A program made the translations under genes and the position numbers. DNA of 64,000 nt from Leptospira brenneri (GTDB taxonomy: Bacteria; Spirochaetota; Leptospiria; Leptospirales; Leptospiraceae). Under the pieces are notes generated by a model. That model did not search any database and was not told where the DNA came from. It was given only the letters and a program-made list of their open reading frames with translations. The first letter of the stretch is position 1. Each line of letters begins with the position of its first letter. Positions 7,724-16,901 of this stretch are shown piece after piece. Where the stretch lies: positions 372,001-436,000 of the forward strand of contig NZ_NPDQ01000002.1 in the NCBI RefSeq assembly GCF_002812125.1. The letters run 5' to 3'.

Positions 7724-8629
7724 ATGACGCCCAGTTTGTTAGAACATATCAATTCCGGAAAAACAGTAGAAATTGATGATTTACGTTTTTTTTATTTAGA
7801 TGAAGGAAAAGGTGAAGAGATCATTCTTCTACTTCCTGGTTTTTTGACAACGTCATATAACTATCGTAAATTGGTAGATTTGTTATCAACTCATTACCGA
7901 GTGATTGCACTTGATTTTTTAGGAACAGGGTTTAGCTCAAGACCTGATGGACCACTTTCTCATAGGCTCCAAGCACATTATTTAGCTCCTTTTTTAGAGA
8001 AGGTAGTGGGGGATAAAAAAGTTCACGTTGTAGCTTTTGATTATGCTCTTCCCATTCTTTGTTTTACGTTTAAAGAACATGCCAATCAATATAAATCCTT
8101 ATCCATTTTGGGTGGGTTTATGAACTTACCAAAGTTTCGGTTTTATTTTCCCTTACATTTTCTTCGTTTGCCGTTAGTGGGTGAAGTTTTTTCTTTTTTA
8201 TTTCGCCCGCCACTCCTTCGTTTTTTTTATAAACTATTTTTAGTAAAAAAAACACACCATCTCACTTATGAATGGGAAAAAACAATGTATCATTTATTAT
8301 TCGAAGGGAAAGCTCGAAAAAATACACTGGAATTTGTTCGGAATGTGGATCGTTCTACCCATGCGCTTCGTGAAATTGAAGAGGGTGCAAAAAACTTTGT
8401 AGGTCTTCGCCAAATTTATTTAGGAGAGGAAGACTTCCGTATTTCTCCAAACCAAACCGAGTATATGAAGGAAACTTTGCGAACAAGTAGTCTTGTTTTC
8501 CTTCCTTCCAAACATCTTCCTATGGAAGAATGTCCTGAAATTGTTTTCGAAAAACTTCACTACTTTGTAGATTCCTTCTCGCATAAAAAAACAAAAACCT
8601 TTCATTTTAATAAACAAAATAAGGATTAA
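7724..8629 (+). CDS. Alpha/beta hydrolase with Asp at the nucleophile position
   Basis: The fold is clear: oxyanion segment LLPGF (36-40), the [12 protein letters not shown] loop, and a nucleophile elbow that reads [10 protein letters not shown] instead of GxSxG, placing Asp106 at the nucleophile. Likely acid Asp237 (YLGEEDFRI) and His264 ([10 protein letters not shown]) complete the triad. Asp nucleophiles are known in haloalkane dehalogenases and epoxide hydrolases. There is no signal peptide. It lies between the GlmU-like gene (2-base gap) and the carboxylase beta subunit (1-base gap), so it could work on acyl-CoA-related or other small substrates; no specific reaction can be named. Confidence 0.8.
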   Translation: MTPSLLEHINSGKTVEIDDLRFFYLDEGKGEEIILLLPGFLTTSYNYRKLVDLLSTHYRVIALDFLGTGFSSRPDGPLSHRLQAHYLAPFLEKVVGDKKVHVVAFDYALPILCFTFKEHANQYKSLSILGGFMNLPKFRFYFPLHFLRLPLVGEVFSFLFRPPLLRFFYKLFLVKKTHHLTYEWEKTMYHLLFEGKARKNTLEFVRNVDRSTHALREIEEGAKNFVGLRQIYLGEEDFRISPNQTEYMKETLRTSSLVFLPSKHLPMEECPEIVFEKLHYFVDSFSHKKTKTFHFNKQNKD

Positions 8630-8630
8630 T

Positions 8631-10232
8631 ATGGAAAGAATCATCTCCAAGGCGAACCCTAACACGTCCGAATTTATTGCCAATCGTACAGCATATTTGG
8701 AAACCATCGTCCCTATTCGTAAAACAATCGAACAAGTGAAGTTAGGTGGTGGTAAGAAAGCTCTTGAAAAACATAAATCAAGAGGAAAACTGACTGCTCG
8801 GGAACGTATTGCGGAACTCATTGATCTGGGAACTGAGTTTATGGAGATTTGTGGTCTTGCGGGAGAAGGAGTTTATTCGGATCCTGTTCCTTCTGCAGGA
8901 ATCATTACTGGGATTGGAAAGGTAGAAGGTGTGGACTGTATGATTGTTGCCAATGATGCCACAGTCAAAGGAGGAACCTACTATCCTCTTACAGTAAAAA
9001 AACACGTTCGTGCCCAGGAGATTGCAGAGAATAATTCTCTTCCTTGTATTTATTTAGTGGATTCAGGTGGGGCATTTTTACCCATGCAGGATGAAGTGTT
9101 TCCGGATAAGGATCACTTTGGAAGAATATTTTTCAACCAAGCACGAATGAGTGCTAAAGGTATTTCGCAGATAGCAGTCGTTATGGGGTCTTGCACAGCA
9201 GGAGGGGCTTACATTCCCGCTATGTCTGATGAATCGGTGATTGTTAAGGGTAACGGAACCATCTTTCTGGGTGGTCCTCCTCTTGTAAAAGCAGCAACGG
9301 GAGAAGTGGTCACTGGCGAAGAGTTAGGTGGGGCTGATGTTCATTGTCGTGTTTCAGGAGTGACAGACCATTATGCAGAAGATGATTTCCATGCTTTAGA
9401 AATCACTCGTTCCATTGTTAAAAATTTAAATCTGAAAACCGAAACGCTTCCTAAATCTACAGAAGAACCTTTGTATCCTACAGAGGAAATTTATGGAATT
9501 ATCGAAAGGGATTCTAGAAAATCATACGACCCAAGAGAAATCATCGCAAGGATTGTCGATGGCTCAAGATTTCATGAATTTAAAAAACTCTATGCCACAA
9601 CCATAGTCACTGGATTTGCAGAAGTCTATGGTTACCCTGTGGGAATCATCGCAAATCATGGAGTTTTGTTTTCTGAGTCGGCACTCAAAGCTTCTCATTT
9701 CATTGAACTTTGTGACCAAAGGAGAATCCCTCTTTTATTCTTACAAAACATCACAGGGTTTATGGTAGGAAAAAAATACGAAAACAATGGAATTGCACGT
9801 GACGGTGCCAAGATGGTAAATGCGGTTTCCACTACTACTGTACCAAAGTTAACTATTGTTACTGGAGGGTCTTACGGTGCTGGAAATTACGGAATGTGCG
9901 GTCGTGCTTTTGCTCCCGAATTTTTATGGATGTGGCCGAATGCGCGAATCTCTGTTATGGGCGGAGAACAAGCCGCAAACGTTCTTTGGACTGTGAAAAA
10001 AGACCAAAAAGAAGCAGCAGGCGAAACCATCGCAGAAGGTGAAGAGACCATTTTTAAAAAACCAATTTTAGAAGATTATGAAAAGAAATCTTCTGCCGTC
10101 TATAGTTCCGCTCGCCTTTGGGACGATGGAATCATCGACCCCGCAGATACTAGAAAAGTTTTAGGAAGGGCTTTGTCTGTTCTCAGCCGAAGAAAAGAAG
10201 AAAGAAAACCATTTGGTGTCTTTCGAATGTAA
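8631..10232 (+). CDS. mccB: Acyl-CoA carboxylase carboxyltransferase subunit, methylcrotonyl-CoA type
   Basis: The 533-residue protein has both crotonase-like halves of a biotin-dependent carboxyltransferase. The segment [20 protein letters not shown], then [15 protein letters not shown] and [17 protein letters not shown], are characteristic of methylcrotonyl-CoA carboxylase beta (leucine breakdown, MccB/LiuB), though geranyl- or other acyl-CoA carboxylases share them. Its biotin carboxylase and carrier partners are not adjacent; candidates lie 37 kb away at 45716-47678. It is one base after the hydrolase gene and ends the plus-strand unit. Cytoplasmic. Subtype is inferred from motifs. Confidence 0.9.
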   Translation: MERIISKANPNTSEFIANRTAYLETIVPIRKTIEQVKLGGGKKALEKHKSRGKLTARERIAELIDLGTEFMEICGLAGEGVYSDPVPSAGIITGIGKVEGVDCMIVANDATVKGGTYYPLTVKKHVRAQEIAENNSLPCIYLVDSGGAFLPMQDEVFPDKDHFGRIFFNQARMSAKGISQIAVVMGSCTAGGAYIPAMSDESVIVKGNGTIFLGGPPLVKAATGEVVTGEELGGADVHCRVSGVTDHYAEDDFHALEITRSIVKNLNLKTETLPKSTEEPLYPTEEIYGIIERDSRKSYDPREIIARIVDGSRFHEFKKLYATTIVTGFAEVYGYPVGIIANHGVLFSESALKASHFIELCDQRRIPLLFLQNITGFMVGKKYENNGIARDGAKMVNAVSTTTVPKLTIVTGGSYGAGNYGMCGRAFAPEFLWMWPNARISVMGGEQAANVLWTVKKDQKEAAGETIAEGEETIFKKPILEDYEKKSSAVYSSARLWDDGIIDPADTRKVLGRALSVLSRRKEERKPFGVFRM

Positions 10233-10275
10233 TTTTTGTCTTTTCATTCTCATTCAGAATGCAAACTAACTACAA

Positions 10276-10632
10276 ATGATCATCCAAGAGAAGTCATCCA
10301 ACCAAGTCGCTATCATCTCCATAGAAGGTGAGGTTGATTTGTACAATGCAAAAGAATTGAAAGACATTCTGGATGACAAGATGCGCAAACACCAATACGA
10401 AATTGTTGTGAACTTGGAAAAGGTTCCCTTTATGGATAGTTCTGGAATTGGGACATTGGTAACAGCCATGTACAAACTCAAAAAATACCATGGAAACCTA
10501 AAGGTATGCAGTGTCCACGGATCGGTAGCGAAGGTATTCAAACTCACTGGAATGGAAAGTCATTTAGAAGTATTTGATTCAGAAGAAAAGGCTGTTCTTT
10601 CTTTGGTCAAAGAAAGAGATTCTTCCGAATAG
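10276..10632 (+). CDS. STAS-domain anti-anti-sigma factor-like protein
   Basis: This 118-residue protein is a single SpoIIAA-like STAS domain. The phosphorylatable Ser is in PFMDSSGIGTLV (residues 51-62), the site normally phosphorylated by an anti-sigma kinase and restored by a PP2C phosphatase. It likely switches partners to control a sigma factor or another signalling output. No kinase is adjacent; two PP2C/SpoIIE-type phosphatases occur elsewhere in the window (21823 and 52696) and could be partners only by inference. No strong ribosome binding site is visible before ATG 10276. A convergent terminator follows. Confidence 0.9.
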   Translation: MIIQEKSSNQVAIISIEGEVDLYNAKELKDILDDKMRKHQYEIVVNLEKVPFMDSSGIGTLVTAMYKLKKYHGNLKVCSVHGSVAKVFKLTGMESHLEVFDSEEKAVLSLVKERDSSE

Positions 10633-10648
10633 TTTCTGTAACAAATCG

Positions 10649-10690
10649 AATCAATTAGAGTCTTCTATCTTTAGACAAAATTGATTTTAT
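10649..10690. terminator. Probable bidirectional terminator between convergent genes
   Basis: AATCAATT (10649-10656) and AATTGATT (10679-10686) are inverted, with a second inner pair GTCT/AGAC, and T-rich sequence follows. It lies in the 72-base gap between the STAS gene and the minus-strand DJ-1 gene. Confidence 0.5.
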
Positions 10691-10704
10691 CTATCCTACT
10701 TTGT

Positions 10705-11265
10705 TTATTTAGGTAGATGTAACCCCAGTTTTACTTTTTCCATCACATCCTTCCCTTCTAATTTTTCTAAAATATACAAAGCAAATTCAAAAGCAGAACC
10801 AGGCCCAATACTCGTATGAATGTTGTTATACGATTCTATCCTTTGGCCAGTGTATTTTCCTCCTTTTCCTTTGGTTAGGTCTTCGTTGGAAGGAAAAGCT
10901 GTATAAGGATCTTCTCCTGTGATGATGTCTAAGTTTCGTAAAACATTCGGGGCGGCACAGATGGCTCCGATCATTTTATTTTTTGTTTGGAATGATTTTA
11001 AAATTCTACTAATCTCTGGATCATTCATGAGTTGTCTCGTTCCTTCTAAACCACCTGGAAGAAGGATGGCATCAAAATCATCGGGGATGATTTCCGAAAA
11101 AATTTTGTCTGCTAAGTGGAGAGTTTTTCTCGAAGCTAAGATGGGATCTTTGGACTTACCACCCGAAACCACTTCCACATTCCCTCTTCGTAAAACATCG
11201 ATGAGGATGATGGCTTCCATTTCTTCGAAGCCCGTACAGAGTGGGATAAAAACTCGTTTTGCCAT
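10705..11265 (-). CDS. DJ-1/PfpI family protein
   Basis: The 186-residue protein aligns along its length with DJ-1/ThiJ proteins. The reactive Cys is Cys103 in AICAAPNVL, and the conserved acidic partner is Glu17 in GFEEMEAI; LLPGG and the C-terminal SIGPGSAFEFAL segment are also typical. Family members are glyoxalases/deglycase candidates, chaperones or oxidative-stress sensors; no specific role can be assigned. It is monocistronic on the minus strand, divergent from htrA, with a TATAAA-like element upstream. Confidence 0.9.
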   Translation of the reverse strand: MAKRVFIPLCTGFEEMEAIILIDVLRRGNVEVVSGGKSKDPILASRKTLHLADKIFSEIIPDDFDAILLPGGLEGTRQLMNDPEISRILKSFQTKNKMIGAICAAPNVLRNLDIITGEDPYTAFPSNEDLTKGKGGKYTGQRIESYNNIHTSIGPGSAFEFALYILEKLEGKDVMEKVKLGLHLPK

Positions 11266-11382
11266 AGAAAGACTTCATTGACTTTATACAAAATGTTCAA
11301 GTTTTTTTGTAAAAAAACGATCCCAAGAAATGAGAACTTTCCTGGAACTTCAGGGGTCTTATATAGTAGGAGAGAAAGTTAA

Positions 11383-12555
11383 TTGTCTATGACTCTTAAA
11401 AAAACGAATCCTTTACGTTACCTTGCGATTGCCTTTAGTTTTTTACTTTTGGGAACATTTTTGTCACCCATACTTACATGTGGAGATTCATCCGAAAATC
11501 CTCTGCAACTCAAAGCAGATGGAAGTGATAAATTGTCTCCGGCTCAGACACAAGCCGTAGCTCTGGAAGATGCTTTCCAAGAAGTTTTTGATAAAGTGTC
11601 TCCTAGTGTGGTTTCGATTGCCACAGAAAGGACAGTCAATTTCCAACAACATCCCTTTTCGGGAGACCCGTATTTTGATCATTTTTTTGGACGCCCCAAT
11701 GGTGGATCGCGTGTCATGAAACAAAAACAATCTGGCCTTGGTTCTGGGATTGTTCTTAACGAAGATGGTTATATTATGACAAACCACCATGTGATCAAAG
11801 ACATGGACAAACTTACAGTTAAGTTTAAAAACCAAAAAACCTTTGAAGCCAAACTCATTGGTTCTGATGAGACCATGGACATCGCCTTACTCAAGATAGA
11901 TGCTCCTAAGGGAACACTTCGTCCGATTGTTCTTGCTGATTCCAACAAAGTCAAAGTGGGAAACTGGGCGATTGCGATTGGTGCTCCCCTGGGCTTTGAA
12001 CATTCCTTCACGGTTGGAGTGGTTTCTGCGGTGCAACGCGGGGGAATTGATTCTTCCGGACTTTCTTATATCCAAACGGATGCTGCCATCAACCAAGGAA
12101 ATAGTGGAGGTCCACTTCTTAACATCAGAGGAGAGGTCATTGGAATCAACCGTATGATTGCTTCTCAGTCTGGTGGGTCAGTGGGAATTGGATTTACCAT
12201 TCCGATCAACGAAGCACGCCGGGTTGCGGAAGAAATCAAAACCAACGGTAAAGTCACTCGTCCTTGGATTGGTGTTGGACTTGATGCAGTGAATGAAGAA
12301 GACATCGAACAATTAAAACTAAAAGATAATAAAGGTGCCATTGTGCGCCAAATCATGAAAGGGTCACCAGCGGACAAAGCAGGTTTGAAACTTTTAGATG
12401 TGATTGTGGAAATGGGCGGAAAACAAATCCAAACTCCAGAAGAACTCATTGGTTTTGTCAGATCTTCCAAAATTGGGAAACGAATTGAGATAAAAATCAT
12501 TCGAAATAAAAATGAAATCTTGACTTCCATCACTCCGGAGCAGAAACCCAATTGA
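11383..12555 (+). CDS. HtrA/DegS-type periplasmic serine protease with one PDZ domain
   Basis: The 390-residue protein has an N-terminal hydrophobic segment (about 12-32) ending at Cys33, which could be a signal anchor or a relaxed lipobox. The protease domain has the triad His in MTNHHVIKD, Asp in [12 protein letters not shown] and Ser in [12 protein letters not shown]. One PDZ domain follows (about 300-385), making it DegS-like in layout. The TTG at 11383 is favoured because GGAGAG (11369-11374) is eight bases away, whereas ATG 11389 is 14 away. It acts in envelope protein quality control. Its stop is one base before the ruvB GTG. Confidence 0.93.
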   Translation: MSMTLKKTNPLRYLAIAFSFLLLGTFLSPILTCGDSSENPLQLKADGSDKLSPAQTQAVALEDAFQEVFDKVSPSVVSIATERTVNFQQHPFSGDPYFDHFFGRPNGGSRVMKQKQSGLGSGIVLNEDGYIMTNHHVIKDMDKLTVKFKNQKTFEAKLIGSDETMDIALLKIDAPKGTLRPIVLADSNKVKVGNWAIAIGAPLGFEHSFTVGVVSAVQRGGIDSSGLSYIQTDAAINQGNSGGPLLNIRGEVIGINRMIASQSGGSVGIGFTIPINEARRVAEEIKTNGKVTRPWIGVGLDAVNEEDIEQLKLKDNKGAIVRQIMKGSPADKAGLKLLDVIVEMGGKQIQTPEELIGFVRSSKIGKRIEIKIIRNKNEILTSITPEQKPN

Positions 12556-12556
12556 G

Positions 12557-13582
12557 GTGAGTTTAAGAGAAGATTGGATCCAACCGGGCGAAGATGAACC
12601 TAGCCTTCGCCCCACAAAATTATCTGAGTTTATCGGACAAAAAGAGGTTTTGGCCAATCTCTCGGTTTACGTGGAGGCAGCTCGGAAACGAAAGAGCCCC
12701 CTCGACCATGTTTTGATTTCCGGCCCTCCTGGGCTCGGCAAGACCACACTCGCCAATATCATTGCCAATGAATTGGCAGTGGCTTTCACCCCCACTTCCG
12801 CTCCTGCCATCTCCAAAGGTGCAGACTTGGTGCGTTTTCTAACCCTTCTCAAAACAAATGAAGTCCTCTTTATCGACGAGATCCATGGTTTTGTCAAAAA
12901 ACAGGAAGAACTTTTGTATCCTGCCATGGAGAACTTCTTTGTAGATCTTGTGGTTGGCGAAGGAGTCACGGCCAATGCCCTTCAGATCCAACTCCAGCCC
13001 TTTACCTTGGTGGGTGCCACCACTCGTTCCGGACTTGTGAGTGAACCCTTAAAGACAAGATTTGGGATCCATCTAAAACTTGATTTTTATACGGATGGGG
13101 AGATGCAAATCATAGTGGATCGCTCGGCTAAACTACTTGGAGTTTCTCTCGGAGAAGGGGTCGCTTTAGAGATTGGAAAACGAAGCCGTAAAACTCCCAG
13201 GATCGCTAACCATCTTTTGAAACGAGTTCGGGATTTTGCAGAAGTTCGGAACGAAACTTCTGTTAGTTTAGATACCTGTCGGTTTGCATTTGAAAGGATG
13301 GGTGTGGATCATTTGGGCCTTGATTCCGTGGATCGTCAAATCTTGGACATCCTCATCAATCGCTACGGCGGAGGCCCCGTGGGGATCAAACCCATTGCCG
13401 TTGTCCTTGGAGAAGAGGAACGCACCTTAGAGGACACTTATGAGCCCTTTCTCGTGCGAGTAGGTCTCATCGATCGTACCCCGCAAGGCCGAGTGGCTAC
13501 GAAAAAGGCTTACGAACATTTGGGAATTGTGTATACTGGAAATATAAGTGAAAATCGTGAAAATGGCCCAACTCTCTTTTGA
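12557..13582 (+). CDS. ruvB: Holliday junction branch migration ATPase RuvB
   Basis: The 341-residue AAA+ motor has the Walker A motif GPPGLGKTT, Walker B FIDEIHG, sensor GATTRSG and the C-terminal winged-helix domain with [17 protein letters not shown]. It drives branch migration with RuvA in recombinational repair. The start is GTG at 12557, one base after the htrA stop, so it shares the htrA transcript. No ruvA or ruvC is in the window. Its 3' end overlaps the next gene by up to 35 bases. Confidence 0.97.
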   Translation: MSLREDWIQPGEDEPSLRPTKLSEFIGQKEVLANLSVYVEAARKRKSPLDHVLISGPPGLGKTTLANIIANELAVAFTPTSAPAISKGADLVRFLTLLKTNEVLFIDEIHGFVKKQEELLYPAMENFFVDLVVGEGVTANALQIQLQPFTLVGATTRSGLVSEPLKTRFGIHLKLDFYTDGEMQIIVDRSAKLLGVSLGEGVALEIGKRSRKTPRIANHLLKRVRDFAEVRNETSVSLDTCRFAFERMGVDHLGLDSVDRQILDILINRYGGGPVGIKPIAVVLGEEERTLEDTYEPFLVRVGLIDRTPQGRVATKKAYEHLGIVYTGNISENRENGPTLF

Positions 13583-14480
13583 TTTCCGATTGCCTGAAAA
13601 GGAAGAAGGGGAACGCAGACTTTTCTTTGCATTCACCTTTGTTGTCCTTGTGTCATCCTTTGTACTCGCACACCTCATCACTAGAAATATGCTTTGGAAG
13701 ATGTGGGCCGAAGAACAAGCTTCTGAGATGTTAGGGCCGAAAGAACAGGAAAAAATTTACGAAGTTCTAGTAGAACAACAGTTCATCAACCCAGATAAAA
13801 AAGATGAATACAAAGCTCTTTCGAACAAAGATTCGTCGGGTGGTGGTGGAATTACTGAAAAACAAGGTTTTCATACTCTAACACAATTTCGTGAATTCAT
13901 CATGGGTAGTTCTGCCTCTACTCCGAGCAAAGCCCAACCCAAATCAGAACAATCCAAAGAAGAAGAACTCTTTGAAGTAGGAATTTTTAAAGCGGATCCC
14001 AAAACCAATTCTAACTCCGAAGAAAGTCCAAACCAATCCGCAAGTTCTGGACAAATGACAAAAATTCCTTTTAACTATCGCTTCCAACAGGATTTTTTAT
14101 TTCGATGGGATGGTGCCAAGGCTCTTACCATCCCCACCAAACAATTAGCAGGTTTTTATTATTTTAAAAATATGTTAAAACGAATTGAGGAATCTTTTGC
14201 TCCCCCTGGTGGTGGAAACTATGCCTATCGCGACATTGCAGGTGTTGTGGCAAGAGAAGGAATCAAAGAAGGGGAAACCAAAGTTTTGTTTATGTTAAGC
14301 GAACAAGGCCAAGTGTTGGATGTTCGACTTGTGAGTTCACAAGGTCAAGTGGTGGTAGACCAAGCTTGTTTGGATTCCATTCGTGGTCAAAACTTTGGTC
14401 CTGTTCCAGAAGAAGTTAAGTCCAAAGGCCTTATCTTTGGAATCAACTTCATTTTTCCTGGAATCCGCTACTATCGTTAG
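13548..14480 (+). CDS. TonB-like membrane-anchored protein
   Basis: A single membrane helix (about 25-45, [19 protein letters not shown]) anchors the protein with its N-terminus in the cytoplasm. A low-complexity Ser/Lys/Glu stretch (about 110-170) and a C-terminal domain follow, in which [20 protein letters not shown], then [16 protein letters not shown] resemble TonB C-terminal domains. It probably spans the periplasm. No ExbB/ExbD or TonB-dependent receptor is nearby. Starts at GTG 13548, GTG 13557 or ATG 13563 are all possible; the gene begins inside ruvB, implying translational coupling. Confidence 0.68.
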   Translation: MKIVKMAQLSFDFRLPEKEEGERRLFFAFTFVVLVSSFVLAHLITRNMLWKMWAEEQASEMLGPKEQEKIYEVLVEQQFINPDKKDEYKALSNKDSSGGGGITEKQGFHTLTQFREFIMGSSASTPSKAQPKSEQSKEEELFEVGIFKADPKTNSNSEESPNQSASSGQMTKIPFNYRFQQDFLFRWDGAKALTIPTKQLAGFYYFKNMLKRIEESFAPPGGGNYAYRDIAGVVAREGIKEGETKVLFMLSEQGQVLDVRLVSSQGQVVVDQACLDSIRGQNFGPVPEEVKSKGLIFGINFIFPGIRYYR

Positions 14481-14494
14481 TTACAAATTACGAA

Positions 14495-14806
14495 TTAATC
14501 TGATACAAGAGTGCAGCCATAATCTTTGGAAAGATACTTGGTTGTATTGGTTCGTCCAAGTCCTTTCACAGTTACCGACTTGTTTTCTTTATCTAGATTA
14601 AATTCACTGATAGGAACCCACTGGCGAGCAAAGTTGTGACACTGTTCTTCCGAAAGTTCCATCACAAAGTAACAACTACAAAATTCCTTTGAATAAAAAC
14701 TGGAGATGATGGATGGAAAACTGGATAAATGTTTCCAATTCCATTGTGCCCAAAACAAAAGGAATAAAAATAATAAAGAAATGAGAACAGAGATTTTTCT
14801 TTTCAT
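14495..14806 (-). CDS. Small membrane-anchored Cys-rich protein paired with serine hydrolase
   Basis: The 103-residue protein has an N-terminal membrane helix (about 5-22) and a short exported part with KEFCSCYFV, a further Cys in EEQCHNFA and a last Cys in DYGCTLVSD, so four Cys likely form disulfides. It starts four bases after the stop of the lipoprotein serine hydrolase gene and so is probably a partner or product-handling protein of that enzyme. I do not recognise a named family with certainty. Confidence 0.65.
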   Translation of the reverse strand: MKRKISVLISLLFLFLLFWAQWNWKHLSSFPSIISSFYSKEFCSCYFVMELSEEQCHNFARQWVPISEFNLDKENKSVTVKGLGRTNTTKYLSKDYGCTLVSD

Positions 14807-14810
14807 AAAC

Positions 14811-15998
14811 TTACCGAATTACAGACTCTTTTACTAATTTTAAAAAATCATTTTTGATAAACGCTTTTTCGCGATCATCTCCAAACCGAACCACAATTAA
14901 ATCTAAACTAGGAATTACATACAACATTTGTCCCCAATGCCCAAGACCAGCAAAGGTATCTTTAGGGGCATCTGGCCAAGGTTCGTGGATTCCTCTGTCT
15001 GGCACTCCTGTGTTGGCATACCAATGAGCTGTATAATTGTCTTCTGCCAAGTCTTCTGAGTAAGGTGTTGTTTTATATCCAGGAGCAGGAGTTCTAGTGA
15101 ATTGAACCCATCCTTCAGGTAACAGACGTTCACCGTTCCAAACTCCATCATTCAAATACAAATAACCTATTTTTGCTAGATCCTTGGCTGTCATATAGAG
15201 ATAAGAAGACCCAATATAAGTTCCAGAACCATCTCTTTCAAAAGTTACATTGGTAATCCCTAGTGGTTTGAAGATTTTTTCGAAAGGAAGTTTGTCGTAT
15301 TCTTCAGCGCCATATACTTTTTTTAGAATAGCAGAAAGGATATTGGTGTCACAACTAGAATAGTAAACTTGGGTTCCAGGTTCCGCACGAAGAGGTAGGC
15401 CAGCACAGAATGTTCCCATATCTTTACGACCCCTCGTATACAACATAGCAATCACAGATGATTTGAGTGGCCCACTTTCGTATCCTTCTTCTGCAGCAAG
15501 GCCAGAGGACATATTGAGTAAATGTCGAATGGTGATTTTTTTATGAGCTTCGTCACGACTAAGTGGTTCATAATGATAATAACCAGGGTCATCTAATTTA
15601 ACAAGCCCAGCTTTGACGGCAACTCCATACATAGTTTGTAAAATGCTTTTGGAAACTGACCAAGTTAAATGCACTTTGTCTTCGGAAAAATTTCTCCCAT
15701 ACTTTTCATATATGAGTTTTCCATTTCTTAAAATCACAAGTGCATCGGTTCTTCTTCCTTTTCTATCAGTTTCATCTCCGGTTCTAGTGAAAGCATATTC
15801 TTCTACTAACTTAAGTTTGCTTGTAGACACTCCAACGGATTCGGGAGAAACTACTTTCCAGTTGGGACTTGGCCATTCTGGTTTTAATCGTTCGGTGAGG
15901 GTTGTGACTTCAGGTTCTCCTCCAAAAGGAGAGAGGTCTTTACCACAGTGTAGAAAGGTAAATAAAATAAGGAGGGCAAGGACAAGGCTTTGTTTCAT
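14811..15998 (-). CDS. Serine hydrolase lipoprotein, class C beta-lactamase / NylB-like
   Basis: The 395-residue protein has a signal peptide with lipobox FLHC (Cys18), so it is probably a lipoprotein. The hydrolase has the SxxK motif in WSVSKSIL (nucleophile Ser), the YSS-type second motif in QVYYSSCDTNIL, and a Trp/His/Gly-rich segment (GLGHWGQMLYVIP) near the third motif position. This resembles 6-aminohexanoate-dimer hydrolase and esterase-like members of PF00144 rather than true beta-lactamases. A start-codon hairpin lies at 15996-16034. It is followed by a small Cys-rich gene. Substrate unknown. Confidence 0.85.
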   Translation of the reverse strand: MKQSLVLALLILFTFLHCGKDLSPFGGEPEVTTLTERLKPEWPSPNWKVVSPESVGVSTSKLKLVEEYAFTRTGDETDRKGRRTDALVILRNGKLIYEKYGRNFSEDKVHLTWSVSKSILQTMYGVAVKAGLVKLDDPGYYHYEPLSRDEAHKKITIRHLLNMSSGLAAEEGYESGPLKSSVIAMLYTRGRKDMGTFCAGLPLRAEPGTQVYYSSCDTNILSAILKKVYGAEEYDKLPFEKIFKPLGITNVTFERDGSGTYIGSSYLYMTAKDLAKIGYLYLNDGVWNGERLLPEGWVQFTRTPAPGYKTTPYSEDLAEDNYTAHWYANTGVPDRGIHEPWPDAPKDTFAGLGHWGQMLYVIPSLDLIVVRFGDDREKAFIKNDFLKLVKESVIR

Positions 15999-16034
15999 AG
16001 AATTCCTAATTCAGATTCGTTTCAGAATTCTATG
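15996..16034 (-). promoter_or_regulatory. Inverted repeat over the serine hydrolase start codon
   Basis: CATAGAATTC (15996-16005) and GAATTCTATG (16025-16034) are perfect 10-base inverted arms with a 19-base loop. On the minus-strand mRNA the final AUG of the hairpin is the start codon of the hydrolase, and the AGGA ribosome binding site sits in the loop beside the stem. It could hinder translation or be a protein-binding operator. Not tested. Confidence 0.5.
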
Positions 16035-16072
16035 CGGGGTTAGATCAGATTGCAAAGGAAAAAAGAAAGAGA

Positions 16073-16486
16073 TTATGCTTTTTCTGCATATCCCTTTAGT
16101 TTTTGTACCATGGAAAATAGTCCGTTTCTTCTTGAAATAGATAAAAATTTTGCAAGACCTACTTCTTCTATAAAACTGAGTGAGGCATTTGCTATATCTT
16201 GTGGAGATTGTCCTGAAAATACTCGTATCAGAATTGCGATTAGACCTTTGGTGAGAGCAGTATCACTATCAGCATCAAATTCTAATTTTCCTAATTCGAG
16301 TTTCGGTGCGACCCAAACTCGAGATTGGCAGCCAGGGACTATATATTCTTCTGTTCGTTTTTCATCTGGATAGGGAGGGAGTTCTTCACCTAACTCAATC
16401 AAATATTGAAATTTCTCTTCCCAATCAGTGAGATCGGAAAATTCAGCTATGATTTCTTTTTGAATTTCCTCTATCGACTTACTCAT
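16073..16486 (-). CDS. sufE: SufE-family cysteine desulfurase sulfur acceptor
   Basis: The 137-residue protein matches SufE across its length, with the sulfur-accepting Cys53 in EYIVPGCQSRVWV. SufE takes persulfide sulfur from SufS for iron-sulfur cluster assembly. No sufS, sufB, sufC or sufD gene is adjacent in the window. Its start overlaps the end of the upstream lipoprotein gene by eight bases, so it is the last gene of a three-gene minus unit (17914 to 16073). Confidence 0.9.
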   Translation of the reverse strand: MSKSIEEIQKEIIAEFSDLTDWEEKFQYLIELGEELPPYPDEKRTEEYIVPGCQSRVWVAPKLELGKLEFDADSDTALTKGLIAILIRVFSGQSPQDIANASLSFIEEVGLAKFLSISRRNGLFSMVQKLKGYAEKA

Positions 16487-16901
16487 GTTTGATACTCGGT
16501 ACAGGGATTTCTGAAAATTTTTCTTTTTTCCTCATGTAGAACTGATTAAAGTTTGCAGTAGTAAGATTTTTTAAATCGACTCGATTGACTGTGGAAACCG
16601 TTAGTTCGTACAACTCTCCATTGGATTTAAAAAAATAATCCATTCGGAGTTTTTCTTCCAAAGTATATTCTACACCATTCCAAATTAATTTTTTGGATTC
16701 AAAGTCTACATACAAACATTCGGGAGGTTTCGTAAGAACATAACAAAACTCACCTGCCTTAGGAACTCCTTTATAAAACAATCCGCAGTTGAAAAAAGAA
16801 ACGGAAAAGAATATAAAAAGAAAACTTTTGTTTGAGATGATAAAACTTTTTATCAAGTTTTTGGATGAAAAACTAGATAGTCGGGAAACTAAACCAATCA
16901 T
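16479..16901 (-). CDS. Putative small lipoprotein, 140 aa
   Basis: After a basic/polar stretch there is a hydrophobic segment (about 26-38) ending SFFNC, a spirochaetal-style lipobox, so a start nearer the hydrophobic stretch is also possible. The mature part (about 100 residues) is rich in charged residues and aromatics with no recognised domain. It overlaps the upstream gene by ATGA (16898-16901) and sufE by eight bases. Function unknown; context does not help. Confidence 0.62.
   Translation of the reverse strand: MIGLVSRLSSFSSKNLIKSFIISNKSFLFIFFSVSFFNCGLFYKGVPKAGEFCYVLTKPPECLYVDFESKKLIWNGVEYTLEEKLRMDYFFKSNGELYELTVSTVNRVDLKNLTTANFNQFYMRKKEKFSEIPVPSIKHE

Noticed and set aside
14811..15998. 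True class C beta-lactamase
   Set aside because: Lipoprotein signal and motifs fit NylB/esterase-like PF00144 members better; no clear KTG motif is visible.
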